The notes under the pieces are model-generated. The model was not told where the DNA came from. It saw nothing but the letters and a program-made list of their open reading frames with translations, and made no database searches. From the NCBI GenBank assembly GCA_900315465.1, contig OMZF01000023.1:1-50074 (forward strand): a DNA stretch of 50,074 nucleotides, written 5' to 3'. This stretch comes from an uncultured Eubacteriales bacterium. Its GTDB lineage: Bacteria; Bacillota; Clostridia; Oscillospirales; Acutalibacteraceae. Below, piece by piece: positions 1-7,765 of the stretch (its first letter is position 1; the number at the start of each line of letters is the position of its first letter). A program made the translations under genes and the position numbers.

Positions 1-80
1 ATAAGTCAGCCTTACGGCTGACGGGCAATTCATCCCCCGCCTACGCTTCGCTTAGAGGTGGGGGACTTCTTGCCCATTTA
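1..80 (+). mobile_element. Right end / omega-RNA scaffold of an IS200/IS605-type (tnpB) element, partial
   Basis: Two consecutive stem-loops are visible. The first pairs GTCAGCC (5-11) with GGCTGAC (16-22) around a 4-nt loop. The second pairs GGGCAA (23-28) with TTGCCC (70-75) and, inside it, the C-rich arm 33-42 with the G-rich arm 56-65, with one G-T wobble. I recognise this arrangement, including the GGGCAATTCATCCC stretch, as typical of the right end of tnpB-carrying IS200/IS605 elements in Clostridia, where it is also the 3' scaffold of the TnpB guide RNA. A TAA at 2-4 could be the tnpB stop. The transposase genes would lie left of the window and are not seen. The end of the element is placed only roughly, at about 75-80. 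Confidence 0.6.
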
Positions 81-2307
81 GGTTAAAATTATTTTTCATT
101 CCTCTGTTTCCAGCATTTACTCCGAAATTACCACGCATATTTCCTCCCATGCCGCTGTAATTTGTGATACCGGTTGAGTTTACATATGATATGGAATCGG
201 AAATAGTGAATGTGGAATAAAGAGTACCTCCTGATACTGATGAATTACTGTAATATCCGTGTATGCTGTCACCGGTTATTGTGCCTCCGGTATAAACTTT
301 ATATATTTCTCCGGATCTAAGTTCGGGTGAGCTGAAAATAAGGCAGCTGTAATTCTTTTCCGGTGTCATGGCAACAAGTATATTTCCGCTGTTATCTGTT
401 ATATATATAAGCTCACCTGCTTTTGCGGATTGTTCAAGCAGTACGGCAACAGTACATTGAGGTGAAGATGAAGACGGAAGCTCAAGCATATCGGATGTTC
501 CTGCACCTGCCAGTGTTCCGCCCGAAATTGTGCAGTTTCCGTCATGGTCAATTATACCGTTACCCCCCTGAGTAGTTCCGTTTACGATGATATTGCCTCC
601 TGTGATATTAAGTTCACCGTTGCTGTCAAGTCCGTCACCCTGTGCACTTACATATACTGTTCCTCCGCTTATGTTTATAGAACCCTTATCATTTGAAGTG
701 TTTTCTTTGTTATCATTGTTATTTTGATTATCAGGCGTTTGAGGCATTTGACCGTCAGGCATAGAGGGCATATCACCACTTGGTATCTGGGGTATTTGAC
801 CATCAGGCATAGAGGGCATATCACCACCTGGCATCTGGGGCATTTGACCGTCGGGCATAGAGGGCATATCACCACTTGGTATCTGGGGTATTTGACCGTC
901 AGGCGTGGAGGGTATATCACCATCTTGTATCTGAGGCATTTGTTTGTTATTGGTATTATCGGAAGAATTATTATTATTCATCATGCGGTTTCCTCTGCCG
1001 CCAAAGTGCATATTCTGATCCATTCCTCCGAATCCGCTTGAATCGTTTCCTCCTGAACAGTTTACTCCGTCATCAGCTGCAGTTACATCAATTTTTCCTC
1101 CGCTGATGTTTATGTTATTTGCTTCGAGACCTTCATATGACTGACTTACGGTTATATTTCCGTCTGCTATTGTGAGGGTGTTGTCAGCGTGTACTCCGTC
1201 ATCGCCTGATTTCATGGTGATTGTACCTCCGCCTATCTTGACATCACTGTCACTGTGCAGTGAATCATCATAAGAATCTATAGTAATTGTTCCTGCTGTG
1301 ACAATAAGATTTCCTCCGGCTTTAAGTCCTTTCATACTTTCGGTATCCTCTTCACTTTGGGTTTGGGTTCTGACAAAAAAATCACCCTGAGAAGATTTTG
1401 TATTTTTTGCTGCTCCTCCGCCTGTTGTTATGCTTATTGTACCACTGCTTACCGTAAGATTATTTTCTGCTTGAATACCATCATTTGCGGAAACAACAGT
1501 TATATCAGAATTTTCTATATAAACATTTCCTTTATCGGTATCTGAATTATTGGAACGCAAACCGTCACCGGATTTTGTTTCTACTGATATACTGCTGTTT
1601 TGTATATAAAGATCGTCTTTACCTGTTATACCGTGATTTTCAGCCGAAACAGTAATTTTTCCTCCGGTTATTTTAAGAGTGTTTTTTGATGTGATACCAT
1701 TTTTGGCGTTTCCGTTTACAGTCAATTCTCCTTCACCGAGTATGGTCATGTCATCTTTTACATAAATTGCTGCATCCGGTGAAGAGTCTGTTTCATCAAC
1801 AGTATTTCCTCCGCTTATGGTATTTGAACTTCCTTTTTCGAGAAGAAGAAAGAGTTTTCCGCATTGTACAGCAGATATTGCTGAGGCTTTCGTACTTTTT
1901 ATTCCAGCATTATTAAGGACAATTTTTACGTCATCATCTTTTCCGGCATTTACTATTATCTGTCCGTCATCAAGTTTTCCGCTGAAAACATATGTTCCGG
2001 CTTCTGATACGGTAACAATACCTCCGTCAATGGTTGCACCTTTTCCGCTGATTTCTGCCGTATTTCCGCTGAGAGTTATTTTGACAGCTTCGGATTCATT
2101 ATAAGTTGTTTCTGTATCGGAAGTATCAAGGGTAACAGATGATTCTGCCTTTATTTCCGAAACAGAGGAGCTTTCGGGTACTGTAATAGTTTTTGAATTA
2201 CTGCTGTTTCCCGAACTGCTGCATCCTGAAAAAACAATGCTTGCGGAAAGCATCATACAAAATATTGCTGCTGTAAGACTGCGTTTGAATTTTTTATTAT
2301 AAAACAT
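52..2307 (-). CDS. Cthe_2159-type beta-helix carbohydrate-binding lipoprotein, 3' end altered by IS end
   Basis: Probable surface lipoprotein. The start at 2307 is chosen because GGAG at 2317-2320 lies 9 nt upstream; the longer reading at 2322 would place the start inside that ribosome binding site. A signal peptide ends in the lipobox FSGC, with Cys29 as the lipidation site. The body consists of repeated short beta-strand units of the type 'ISGGxIxVxxxxDGI', including DDGVHADN and DDGVNCSGG. This matches the Cthe_2159/DUF4353 carbohydrate-binding family, whose C. thermocellum member is a beta-helix binding cellulose and pectin. A Met/Asn- and Pro-rich linker near residues 450-540 carries four 16-aa repeats. 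The last seven codons and the TAA stop (52-54) lie inside the IS-like hairpin, so the natural C-terminus is probably lost. The ligand is unknown; binding of plant or host glycans is inference. Confidence 0.8.
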   Translation of the reverse strand: MFYNKKFKRSLTAAIFCMMLSASIVFSGCSSSGNSSNSKTITVPESSSVSEIKAESSVTLDTSDTETTYNESEAVKITLSGNTAEISGKGATIDGGIVTVSEAGTYVFSGKLDDGQIIVNAGKDDDVKIVLNNAGIKSTKASAISAVQCGKLFLLLEKGSSNTISGGNTVDETDSSPDAAIYVKDDMTILGEGELTVNGNAKNGITSKNTLKITGGKITVSAENHGITGKDDLYIQNSSISVETKSGDGLRSNNSDTDKGNVYIENSDITVVSANDGIQAENNLTVSSGTISITTGGGAAKNTKSSQGDFFVRTQTQSEEDTESMKGLKAGGNLIVTAGTITIDSYDDSLHSDSDVKIGGGTITMKSGDDGVHADNTLTIADGNITVSQSYEGLEANNINISGGKIDVTAADDGVNCSGGNDSSGFGGMDQNMHFGGRGNRMMNNNNSSDNTNNKQMPQIQDGDIPSTPDGQIPQIPSGDMPSMPDGQMPQMPGGDMPSMPDGQIPQIPSGDMPSMPDGQMPQTPDNQNNNDNKENTSNDKGSINISGGTVYVSAQGDGLDSNGELNITGGNIIVNGTTQGGNGIIDHDGNCTISGGTLAGAGTSDMLELPSSSSPQCTVAVLLEQSAKAGELIYITDNSGNILVAMTPEKNYSCLIFSSPELRSGEIYKVYTGGTITGDSIHGYYSNSSVSGGTLYSTFTISDSISYVNSTGITNYSGMGGNMRGNFGVNAGNRGMKNNFNLNGQEVPHL
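743..934 (-). repeat. Four tandem 48-bp repeats coding a Pro/Met/Asp/Gly linker
   Basis: Four consecutive 48-nt units (743-790, 791-838, 839-886, 887-934) plus an 8-nt partial fifth. Each encodes 16 residues of the form GDMPSMPDGQ(I/M)PQ(I/M)P(S/G). Units alternate between the Q-I-P-Q-I-P-S and Q-M-P-Q-M-P-G versions, so the higher-order period is 96 nt. The repeat lies in a flexible linker between beta-helix blocks of the lipoprotein. Such in-frame repeats can change copy number without a frameshift. Confidence 0.9.
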
Positions 2308-2485
2308 TAATACCATCTCCATGTAATTATTCGCTACAATAATATACTATTTTAAAATTAAGGACTGATTATGTTTGTAATGTTAATCAAATATTAATAA
2401 TTTCTTAAAAAAATTTCAAGTATTATTAATTTTTTAAAAGAATTTTTGAAAAAAACATAATTTTGTAAAATCATTGGAAAATATA

Positions 2486-2514
2486 GTGCAAATTTGTCAA
2501 TTATGTGATACAAT
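2486..2514 (+). promoter_or_regulatory. Possible sigma-A promoter for the GNAT gene
   Basis: GTGCAA (2486-2491) and TACAAT (2509-2514) are separated by 17 nt, 39 nt before the GNAT start codon. The -10 box is good and the -35 box is weak. The rest of 2308-2553 is AT-rich spacer between two diverging genes, where I see nothing else. Confidence 0.35.
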
Positions 2515-2553
2515 AGAAACAGGCATTATTATTGTTATTCAGGGGGCTTTGAA

Positions 2554-3066
2554 ATGAATGATTTTACACTTGAAAAATGGCAGGCAGCATATATAGATGA
2601 TTTTCTTAAATCGACAGACGATCCGCATTTATCAGATAATCTTTGTGAAACTCTCCCTTATCCTATGGATGCGGCTTTTGCTATGGAATACATTCGTGAA
2701 AGAATGTTCAACAGTGAAGAAAGACAAAGCTGTCGTGCTGTTGTTGTGGATGGTCATGCTATAGGCGGAGTGGATGTTATTTTCGGCAGCGGTGTCTTCG
2801 GCAAGGGAGCAGAGCTTTCGATCTGGCTTGCAAAGCAGTACAGGGGACAGGGAATAGGCAGTAAAGTCATAAAACGTATGTGTGAGGATATTTTTGCAAA
2901 TTATGATATTATCCGCATAGAGTCACATCCATATTCAAATCATATAGCAGCGGCAATGGCACTCAGAAGTGCAGGCTTTAAGCATGAAGGTACTGTGCAT
3001 AGTGCAATATTTAAAAATAATACTTCGTATGACTACGAAATTTTTGCAATTCTGAAAAATAAATGA
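2554..3066 (+). CDS. GNAT family N-acetyltransferase
   Basis: A 170-aa acyl-CoA-dependent acetyltransferase of the GNAT fold, expected to be cytoplasmic. The acetyl-CoA pyrophosphate-binding motif A (Q/R-x-x-G-x-G/A) is seen as R97-G-Q-G-I-G102 after a beta-strand (AELSIWLAKQY), and is followed by the usual helix. The C-terminal 'AMALRSAGFKHEGT' resembles the RimJ/RimL-type motif B (A-x-x-x-x-x-G-F-x-x-E-G). RimL-like proteins acetylate protein N-termini, antibiotics or small amines; the substrate here cannot be told. A purine-rich site (CAGGGGG) precedes the ATG. The gene stands alone between the lipoprotein and spo0A and shares a bidirectional terminator with spo0A. Confidence 0.85.
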   Translation: MNDFTLEKWQAAYIDDFLKSTDDPHLSDNLCETLPYPMDAAFAMEYIRERMFNSEERQSCRAVVVDGHAIGGVDVIFGSGVFGKGAELSIWLAKQYRGQGIGSKVIKRMCEDIFANYDIIRIESHPYSNHIAAAMALRSAGFKHEGTVHSAIFKNNTSYDYEIFAILKNK

Positions 3067-3085
3067 CAATAAATGACAAAAAATT

Positions 3086-3117
3086 CCCCACAGTACTGTT
3101 ATGATAGTTCTGTGGGG
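3086..3117. terminator. Bidirectional terminator between the GNAT gene and spo0A
   Basis: CCCCACAG (3086-3093) pairs with CTGTGGGG (3110-3117). An inner ACT/AGT pairing shortens the loop. On the minus strand the stem is followed almost directly by a T-run (complement of 3078-3085), ending spo0A. On the plus strand a T6 run follows about 8 nt later, after the GNAT gene. Confidence 0.8.
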
Positions 3118-3168
3118 TAATGATTTTTTGGGAATTTTGTTTGGGCATCAAAAAGGAGTAACTATCGT

Positions 3169-3948
3169 TTATGCGGAACGCTTGTTATGAAGTCTTAAAC
3201 GGTCTGAGATCATTGCTATAAATTCGCTGTTTGTCGGCTTGCCTCGTCCGTTATGAATAGTATAGCCGAAATAGGAGTTAAGAATATCAACATCTCCTCT
3301 GTCCCATGCGACCTCGATTGCATGACGTATAGCACGTTCCACTCTTGAAGGAGTAGTTTCATATTTGTTTGCTACAGCAGGGTAAAGCTCCTTTGTTACT
3401 GCATTGATGATTTCGGGACGACGTACACATAAAAGTATTGAGTCACGAAGATATTGATAACCCTTGATATGTGCAGGAACACCTATCTGATGAAGAATGT
3501 CGGTTACAGTTATCTCAAGGTCTTTATCAATAGTGAGAATTTCTCCCTGAGTAGTCTGTTCCGGCTCTTCGGTGCAGTAAGTAAGAAGGTCTTTTATTCT
3601 TTCCAGAAGATTTTCGGGACGGTACGGTTTGATGACATAATATGCTGCACCGGCACTGAGTGCTTCATGCTCCAGAACAGGGCTGTCAAAGTTTGAGATC
3701 GTTACGAATACAGGTGATTTTGCTGCTTTACTGCGAATATGTCTGATAACGCCGACTGCATCAATATTGGTCATGAACATATCGGTCAGCACTATATCAG
3801 GCTCCCATTCATTTATCATTTCAATTACTTTTGAACCGTCCTTTGTACAGAATTTCGCTTCAAAATTCTGCTTTGCAAAGATATTCTGGTCTTCTCTGCA
3901 AAATTCATTAGCATCCTCGGTGATTAAGATTTTAAATCTGTTTTTCAT
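3169..3948 (-). CDS. spo0A: Spo0A, master response regulator of sporulation
   Basis: Transcription factor that starts sporulation when phosphorylated. It has 259 residues. An N-terminal receiver domain (about 5-125) shows the acidic pair E11/D12, phospho-acceptor D56 in DIVLTDMFM, and the conserved Lys in VIKPY. A C-terminal Spo0A DNA-binding domain contains the near-invariant recognition helix 'SRVERAIRHAIEVAW' and 'KPTNSEFIAM'. The start at 3948 is supported by GGAGGA six nt upstream; a longer frame to 3993 has no such site. It lies downstream of spoIVB in the order conserved across spore formers, separated by a terminator and its own promoter. An AGTCGAA at 4055-4061 (minus) is one base from a 0A box, so weak autoregulation is possible. 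Confidence 0.97.
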   Translation of the reverse strand: MKNRFKILITEDANEFCREDQNIFAKQNFEAKFCTKDGSKVIEMINEWEPDIVLTDMFMTNIDAVGVIRHIRSKAAKSPVFVTISNFDSPVLEHEALSAGAAYYVIKPYRPENLLERIKDLLTYCTEEPEQTTQGEILTIDKDLEITVTDILHQIGVPAHIKGYQYLRDSILLCVRRPEIINAVTKELYPAVANKYETTPSRVERAIRHAIEVAWDRGDVDILNSYFGYTIHNGRGKPTNSEFIAMISDRLRLHNKRSA

Positions 3949-3983
3949 GGTTAAATCCTCCATTTGTGTTTGTTGGTGTCTTA

Positions 3984-4012
3984 ATACTACCATATATTAC
4001 CACATTTATCAA
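3984..4012 (-). promoter_or_regulatory. Sigma-A-like promoter of spo0A
   Basis: On the minus strand TTGATA (4007-4012) and TAGTAT (3984-3989) are 17 nt apart, 35 nt upstream of the spo0A start codon. The remainder of the 372-nt gap up to spoIVB (3949-4320) is AT-rich. It holds only the spoIVB terminator and a one-mismatch 0A-box-like site. I did not find a convincing sigma-H promoter. Confidence 0.5.
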
Positions 4013-4201
4013 TGGCAAAAATTACCAAAGATTAAAACCGATAAAAATACTCACTTCGACTTGCTCTGTACAGCTTTGGTATTTTTCTGTGCTGTGATGT
4101 TGAATTACAAGATTTTATTGTTAAAAAAGACTTAAAAAATATTCACGAAATTACACAAATACGGTCAGATGTTAAAACATTACAATTTTGTAGTTAAAAC
4201 A

Positions 4202-4231
4202 AAAAAACGCCTCAAGCTTAGTGTTTAAGGC
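4202..4231 (-). terminator. Terminator of spoIVB
   Basis: Read on the minus strand, GCCTtAA pairs with TTGAGGC (arms 4225-4231 and 4209-4215) with one mismatch. A T7 run follows immediately (complement of 4201-4207). It separates spoIVB from spo0A transcription. Confidence 0.65.
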
Positions 4232-4320
4232 ATTTTTAAAAAATATAAGTCAAAATTTGGTTATTTTGACATATTGACAACTCAAAAAATTCGTGAAACT
4301 GAAAAAAATCTTGTTTTAGA

Positions 4321-5538
4321 TCAGCCCGTGGCTTGTTTTCTGATAAGCATACTATTAAATTCGACCATATTTTCGGCAAAAACCGCATATCCCCTCGACG
4401 GATCATTTATAAAAACGTGTGTAACAGCACCCACAAGACGACCATCTTGTATTATAGGGCTGCCGCTCATACCCTGAACGATACCTCCTGTTTTGTCGAG
4501 AAGCCTGTCATCTGTTATATGGATCACCATATTTTTTGTGATATTGCTGCCGTTATAACTTATATCCTCGATATAAATGTCGTATTCCTCGGGAATACAG
4601 CCTGAAATAGTGGTTCTTAGCTTTGCGGGGCCTCTTACTACTTCCTGACGAAATGCAACAGGTATCAGCCTTCCTTCGCCAAAACGCTTATTATATGTTC
4701 CGAATATACCGCATTCATCATTTGCCCGTATTTCTCCTGAAGAATCGTCATCCGAAAAATATCCGCAAAGTGCCCCCGGACAGCCTCCTGTACTTTTTGA
4801 CACCGAGGTTATATTTGCTTTAACTATATCTCCCTCTGAAAGAGGCATGATAATTCCGCTTTCGCTGTCTGTTATACCATGTCCAAGACCGGCAAGTGTA
4901 TGGGTGAACGGATCTGAAAATGTGAGAGTTCCGATTCCGGCACAGCTGTCCCGCACCCACAGACCTATTCTCCATTTACCGATTTGTGAATCTACTACGG
5001 GAGTTATGACAGTATTCCTTACATTTCCGCCGCTGTTAAGACTTACTTTTATAGGATTGCCATTACTTTTTTCTACGGCAGATAAAAGCTGTTCGTTTGT
5101 TTTCAGACGTTCTCCGTTTACCGAAAGAACTGTATCTCCCACAGATATTCCTGCATCATTTGCAGGAATTTTTTTGCCTTCGGAAGTGGGTATATCGGAA
5201 ATTTTAGACACAACAAGACCATCCGTATAAATTCGTATGCCAAACGGTTCTCCTCCCACATGAACAAGAGGACGTTCGGAAAATGTTATATCAATATTTT
5301 TTACAGGTATAACATTGAAAAGCTTTAATTCTCCTTTGGCGTGTGTACCGTTTGTAATGTCTGATGATGCAGTTGTATAGGTATCAAAAGAAAGAGGAAA
5401 ATTACAGAAACCCATACTGCTGTCACGGCTTACAGTAAGACTGTGAGGTGTGAAATATGCAACGGCAATCCCGAGAAAAAAGATGAAAAGAAGTGTCAGC
5501 GACAGCATTAATGTGGTTTGTCGGATGAATTTTTTCAT
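4321..5538 (-). CDS. spoIVB: SpoIVB, sporulation serine peptidase
   Basis: Forespore-secreted S55-family serine protease. In known spore formers it cleaves SpoIVFA to activate sigma-K processing in the mother cell. The 405-aa protein has an N-terminal membrane anchor (about residues 9-28), a PDZ domain (about 100-185, with 'DAGISVGDTVLSVNGERL'), and a C-terminal peptidase domain. The catalytic His is likely H220 in GLGHG. The nucleophile lies in GMSGSPI (Ser360), with an Asp around 343-348. Length is close to the 426 residues of the B. subtilis protein. A GGGAGTGA site precedes the ATG. Position directly upstream of spo0A is the conserved synteny. I could not assign a sigma-F or sigma-G promoter with confidence. 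Confidence 0.96.
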   Translation of the reverse strand: MKKFIRQTTLMLSLTLLFIFFLGIAVAYFTPHSLTVSRDSSMGFCNFPLSFDTYTTASSDITNGTHAKGELKLFNVIPVKNIDITFSERPLVHVGGEPFGIRIYTDGLVVSKISDIPTSEGKKIPANDAGISVGDTVLSVNGERLKTNEQLLSAVEKSNGNPIKVSLNSGGNVRNTVITPVVDSQIGKWRIGLWVRDSCAGIGTLTFSDPFTHTLAGLGHGITDSESGIIMPLSEGDIVKANITSVSKSTGGCPGALCGYFSDDDSSGEIRANDECGIFGTYNKRFGEGRLIPVAFRQEVVRGPAKLRTTISGCIPEEYDIYIEDISYNGSNITKNMVIHITDDRLLDKTGGIVQGMSGSPIIQDGRLVGAVTHVFINDPSRGYAVFAENMVEFNSMLIRKQATG

Positions 5539-5690
5539 TGAAAGTCACTCCCATATACAATACTGATAATATTGTTGTCCTGAAAAGATGGTATTATACG
5601 GATTTTGTCTATGGGAGTAGTTTGTTTTGGCATTACCAGCGTTATAATTTGATTAAAATGCTGAAAATATAAGTAATGGGCTTAATTGTG

Positions 5691-5720
5691 TTGACAAAGC
5701 ATTATAAAAATTGGTAAAAT
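5691..5720 (+). promoter_or_regulatory. Sigma-A promoter of the yicC-remA-gmk operon
   Basis: A perfect TTGACA (5691-5696) lies 18 nt upstream of TAAAAT (5715-5720). It is the only strong promoter seen ahead of the long run of overlapping genes from yicC onward, so it probably drives much of that run. Confidence 0.6.
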
Positions 5721-5731
5721 AAATTGTTAAG

Positions 5732-5751
5732 AGTATATTGAAAAATATACT
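5732..5751 (+). promoter_or_regulatory. 5'-terminal hairpin with GAAA tetraloop in the yicC leader
   Basis: AGTATATT (5732-5739) and AATATACT (5744-5751) form a perfect 8-bp stem closed by GAAA, a GNRA tetraloop. It begins about 5 nt after the expected transcript start and has no T-run. A role in stabilising the 5' end of the mRNA is inferred. Confidence 0.55.
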
Positions 5752-5779
5752 TAATAAATTGCAGAGAAAGATGATGACA

Positions 5780-6658
5780 ATGATCAGAAGTATGACAGGT
5801 TACGGAAGATTTGAGGGCATTATAGAGGGCAGGAGAATTGTCTTTGAAATAAGAGCTGTCAATCACCGTTTTCTTGAGCTGCAGTGCCGTACACCAAGGG
5901 GCTGTGGTTTTATTGAAGAAACTATCAAAAACGTGGTATCACGTTATGTTACAAGAGGAAAAGCCGATGTTTTCGTGTCTATAGAAGCTGATGACAATGT
6001 GGCTGCCGAGGTGAGTGTTAATCATTCGCTTGCAGCAGGTTATCTTAATGCTTTGAAAGAACTTCGTGACAGATACGGACTTGCAGATGATATTACTGTA
6101 TCATCAATTGCAAAATACAGTGATATATTTACTGTAAGAAAAGCAGCCGAGGATGAAGAAAAACTTTGTTCTATAACAGAACAGGCAGGAATTCAGGCAC
6201 TTGAGGCTTTTGTGTCAATGCGTGAGCGTGAGGGCGAAAAACTCAGGGATGATGTACTCGGTAGATGTGATACAATAATTTCTATAGTGGAAAAAATAGA
6301 GGAGCGTTCTCCGAAAACTGTTGAGGAATACAGAAATAAACTTCTTGCAAGAATAACAGAAGTTTTAGGAGATACGACAATAGATCCTCAGAGAATACTT
6401 ACAGAGGCTGCTATATTTGCCGATAAAACAGCCGTTGATGAAGAAACTGTAAGACTTCGCAGCCATATAGAACAGCTCAGAATTATGCTTTCCGGAAATG
6501 ATGCGGTAGGCAGAAAGCTTGACTTTATTGTTCAGGAAATGAATCGTGAGGCTAATACGATAGGCTCAAAAGTAAGCAATGCACAGCTTGCACATAAAGT
6601 TGTTGATATGAAAGCTGAAATCGAAAAAATAAGAGAACAGATACAGAATATAGAATAA
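5780..6658 (+). CDS. yicC: YicC/YloC family endoribonuclease
   Basis: A 292-aa member of the YicC family, described as a stress-related endoribonuclease. The family signature 'MIRSMTGYGR' sits at the N-terminus and is the reason for choosing ATG 5780 over upstream in-frame codons; the predicted length equals YloC of B. subtilis (291). The C-terminal half contains 'REANTIGSK', the conserved DUF1732 segment (...DFIVQEMNREANTIGSK...). The central part is rich in charged helices. The ribosome binding site is weak (AGAAAG, about 10 nt upstream). It heads the operon and is followed by remA after 15 nt, exactly as yloC-remA-gmk in Bacillus. Confidence 0.93.
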   Translation: MIRSMTGYGRFEGIIEGRRIVFEIRAVNHRFLELQCRTPRGCGFIEETIKNVVSRYVTRGKADVFVSIEADDNVAAEVSVNHSLAAGYLNALKELRDRYGLADDITVSSIAKYSDIFTVRKAAEDEEKLCSITEQAGIQALEAFVSMREREGEKLRDDVLGRCDTIISIVEKIEERSPKTVEEYRNKLLARITEVLGDTTIDPQRILTEAAIFADKTAVDEETVRLRSHIEQLRIMLSGNDAVGRKLDFIVQEMNREANTIGSKVSNAQLAHKVVDMKAEIEKIREQIQNIE

Positions 6659-6673
6659 CAGGAAGTGAGATAA

Positions 6674-6943
6674 GTGCAGCTGATCAATATCGGTTATGGT
6701 AATATGCTTTCGGCTTCAAAGGTGGTTGCAATAGTAAGTCCCGATGCAGCACCGGTTAAAAGAATGGTACAGAATGCAAGGGACAGGCATATGCTTGTGG
6801 ATGCATCGTGCGGCAGAAAAACAAAGGCTGTTGTTGTAACGGACAGCGGACATATTGTTCTGGCAGCTATATCACCCGAAACACTTTCACACAGGATCAG
6901 CGGTACTGATCAGGGCGGAGAGGATGAAGGAAATGAAGAATGA
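6674..6943 (+). CDS. remA: RemA family DNA-binding regulator (DUF370)
   Basis: An 89-aa protein of the RemA/DUF370 family. In B. subtilis RemA is a DNA-binding activator of biofilm-matrix and osmoprotection genes and forms an oligomeric ring. The hallmark sequence 'NIGYGN' begins at residue 5, followed by '[11 protein letters not shown]' and '[15 protein letters not shown]', all close to the Bacillus protein. Translation starts at a GTG preceded by GGAAGTGAG. The C-terminus overlaps the gmk start by 11 nt, so the two are translationally coupled. Its targets in this organism are unknown. Confidence 0.93.
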   Translation: MQLINIGYGNMLSASKVVAIVSPDAAPVKRMVQNARDRHMLVDASCGRKTKAVVVTDSGHIVLAAISPETLSHRISGTDQGGEDEGNEE

Positions 6944-7517
6944 AGGATTACTTCTGGTAGTATCGGGCCCCGCAGGAGCAGGCAAGGGTACAGTGGTAAA
7001 TGAACTGAAAAAGGATGAAAATATCAGACTTTCAATATCAGCGACCACCCGTGCTCCGAGAGGTGTTGAAAAAGACGGCGTTGAATATCATTTTATGAAT
7101 TGTGAAGATTTTGAAAAAATGATAGGTGAAGACGGATTTATTGAATATGCTCAGTATCTGGGCAATTATTACGGCTCACCTAAAAAGCCTATAGTGGAGT
7201 GGCAGGAACAGGGTAAGGATGTTATACTTGAAATAGAAGTACAAGGCTGTGAAAAGGTAAAAAATGCAATGCCTGACTGTATAAGCATTTTTATAATGCC
7301 GCCGTCAATGGCTGTGCTTGAAAAACGTCTGAGGGGCAGAGGCACAGAAACAGAGGAAAATGTACTCCGCAGACTTGCAAGAGCAGCCGAAGAATTACAG
7401 CTTGCCAAAAACTACGATTATGTAGTGGTTAATGATGCACTTGAGGATTGTATCGAAGATGTAAAAACAATTATCAAAGCCGAAAAGCTGAAAGCAAAAC
7501 GCTTTCACTTTGAATAA
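6933..7517 (+). CDS. gmk: Guanylate kinase
   Basis: ATP-dependent phosphorylation of GMP to GDP in the cytoplasm. The 194-aa protein has the P-loop GPAGAGKGT near residue 11 and the GMP-binding region '[19 protein letters not shown]'. The lid and C-terminal '[13 protein letters not shown]' segment also match the family. ATG 6933 is preferred over ATG 6924 because GGAGAGG (6917-6923) is 9 nt upstream of the former but adjacent to the latter. It overlaps remA and is followed after 29 nt by rpoZ, the usual gmk-rpoZ pairing. Confidence 0.97.
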   Translation: MKNEGLLLVVSGPAGAGKGTVVNELKKDENIRLSISATTRAPRGVEKDGVEYHFMNCEDFEKMIGEDGFIEYAQYLGNYYGSPKKPIVEWQEQGKDVILEIEVQGCEKVKNAMPDCISIFIMPPSMAVLEKRLRGRGTETEENVLRRLARAAEELQLAKNYDYVVVNDALEDCIEDVKTIIKAEKLKAKRFHFE

Positions 7518-7546
7518 ATAATATAACTGAAAGGGAGAGTTTTATT

Positions 7547-7765
7547 ATGAAGTATGAACATTACACAAGACCGTCAGTAGATGATATTTTTGCAGGCAAG
7601 ATGAGCAAATATGCTCTTGCCATTGCTGTTGCAAAACGTGCAAGGGAAATAACCGAGGATATGCAGACAGACAGAGGAAAAGTGTACGATAAACCCGTTA
7701 TTGTTGCAGTTGATGAATTCAAAAATCATAAATATGCTATCCTTGAGCCTGATATAAATGACTGA
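7547..7765 (+). CDS. rpoZ: RNA polymerase omega subunit
   Basis: A 72-aa small subunit that helps assemble the beta' subunit of RNA polymerase. The conserved 'SKYALAIAVAKRAREI' segment is the omega signature (usually R-Y-x-L-x-x-x-x-A-x-R-A-R-x-I). It is preceded by AAAGGGAGAG. The stop codon overlaps the priA start by 8 nt. In B. subtilis coaBC lies between rpoZ and priA; it is missing here. Confidence 0.95.
   Translation: MKYEHYTRPSVDDIFAGKMSKYALAIAVAKRAREITEDMQTDRGKVYDKPVIVAVDEFKNHKYAILEPDIND

Noticed and set aside
1..80. Left-edge hairpins as a plain terminator of the lipoprotein gene
   Set aside because: The stop codon lies inside the stem-loop, there is no T-run, and the two-hairpin layout matches IS200/IS605 right ends better.
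724..1041. Open frames on both strands over the 48-bp repeats that look like His/Arg- or Cys/Pro-rich proteins
   Set aside because: They are antisense or frame-shifted readings of the lipoprotein linker, kept open by the repeat. No ribosome binding site or sensible protein.
3767..4135. Plus-strand frame over the spo0A start and promoter region
   Set aside because: It overlaps the coding part and promoter of spo0A on the other strand and has no start signal or recognisable protein.
4321..5538. Clear sigma-F or sigma-G promoter for spoIVB
   Set aside because: GTATA-type -35 candidates exist upstream on the minus strand, but none has a matching -10 at proper spacing, so I did not annotate one.
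6855..6932. Longer guanylate kinase starting at 6855
   Set aside because: The extension is the out-of-frame tail of remA. ATG 6933 has the proper ribosome binding site and family N-terminus.
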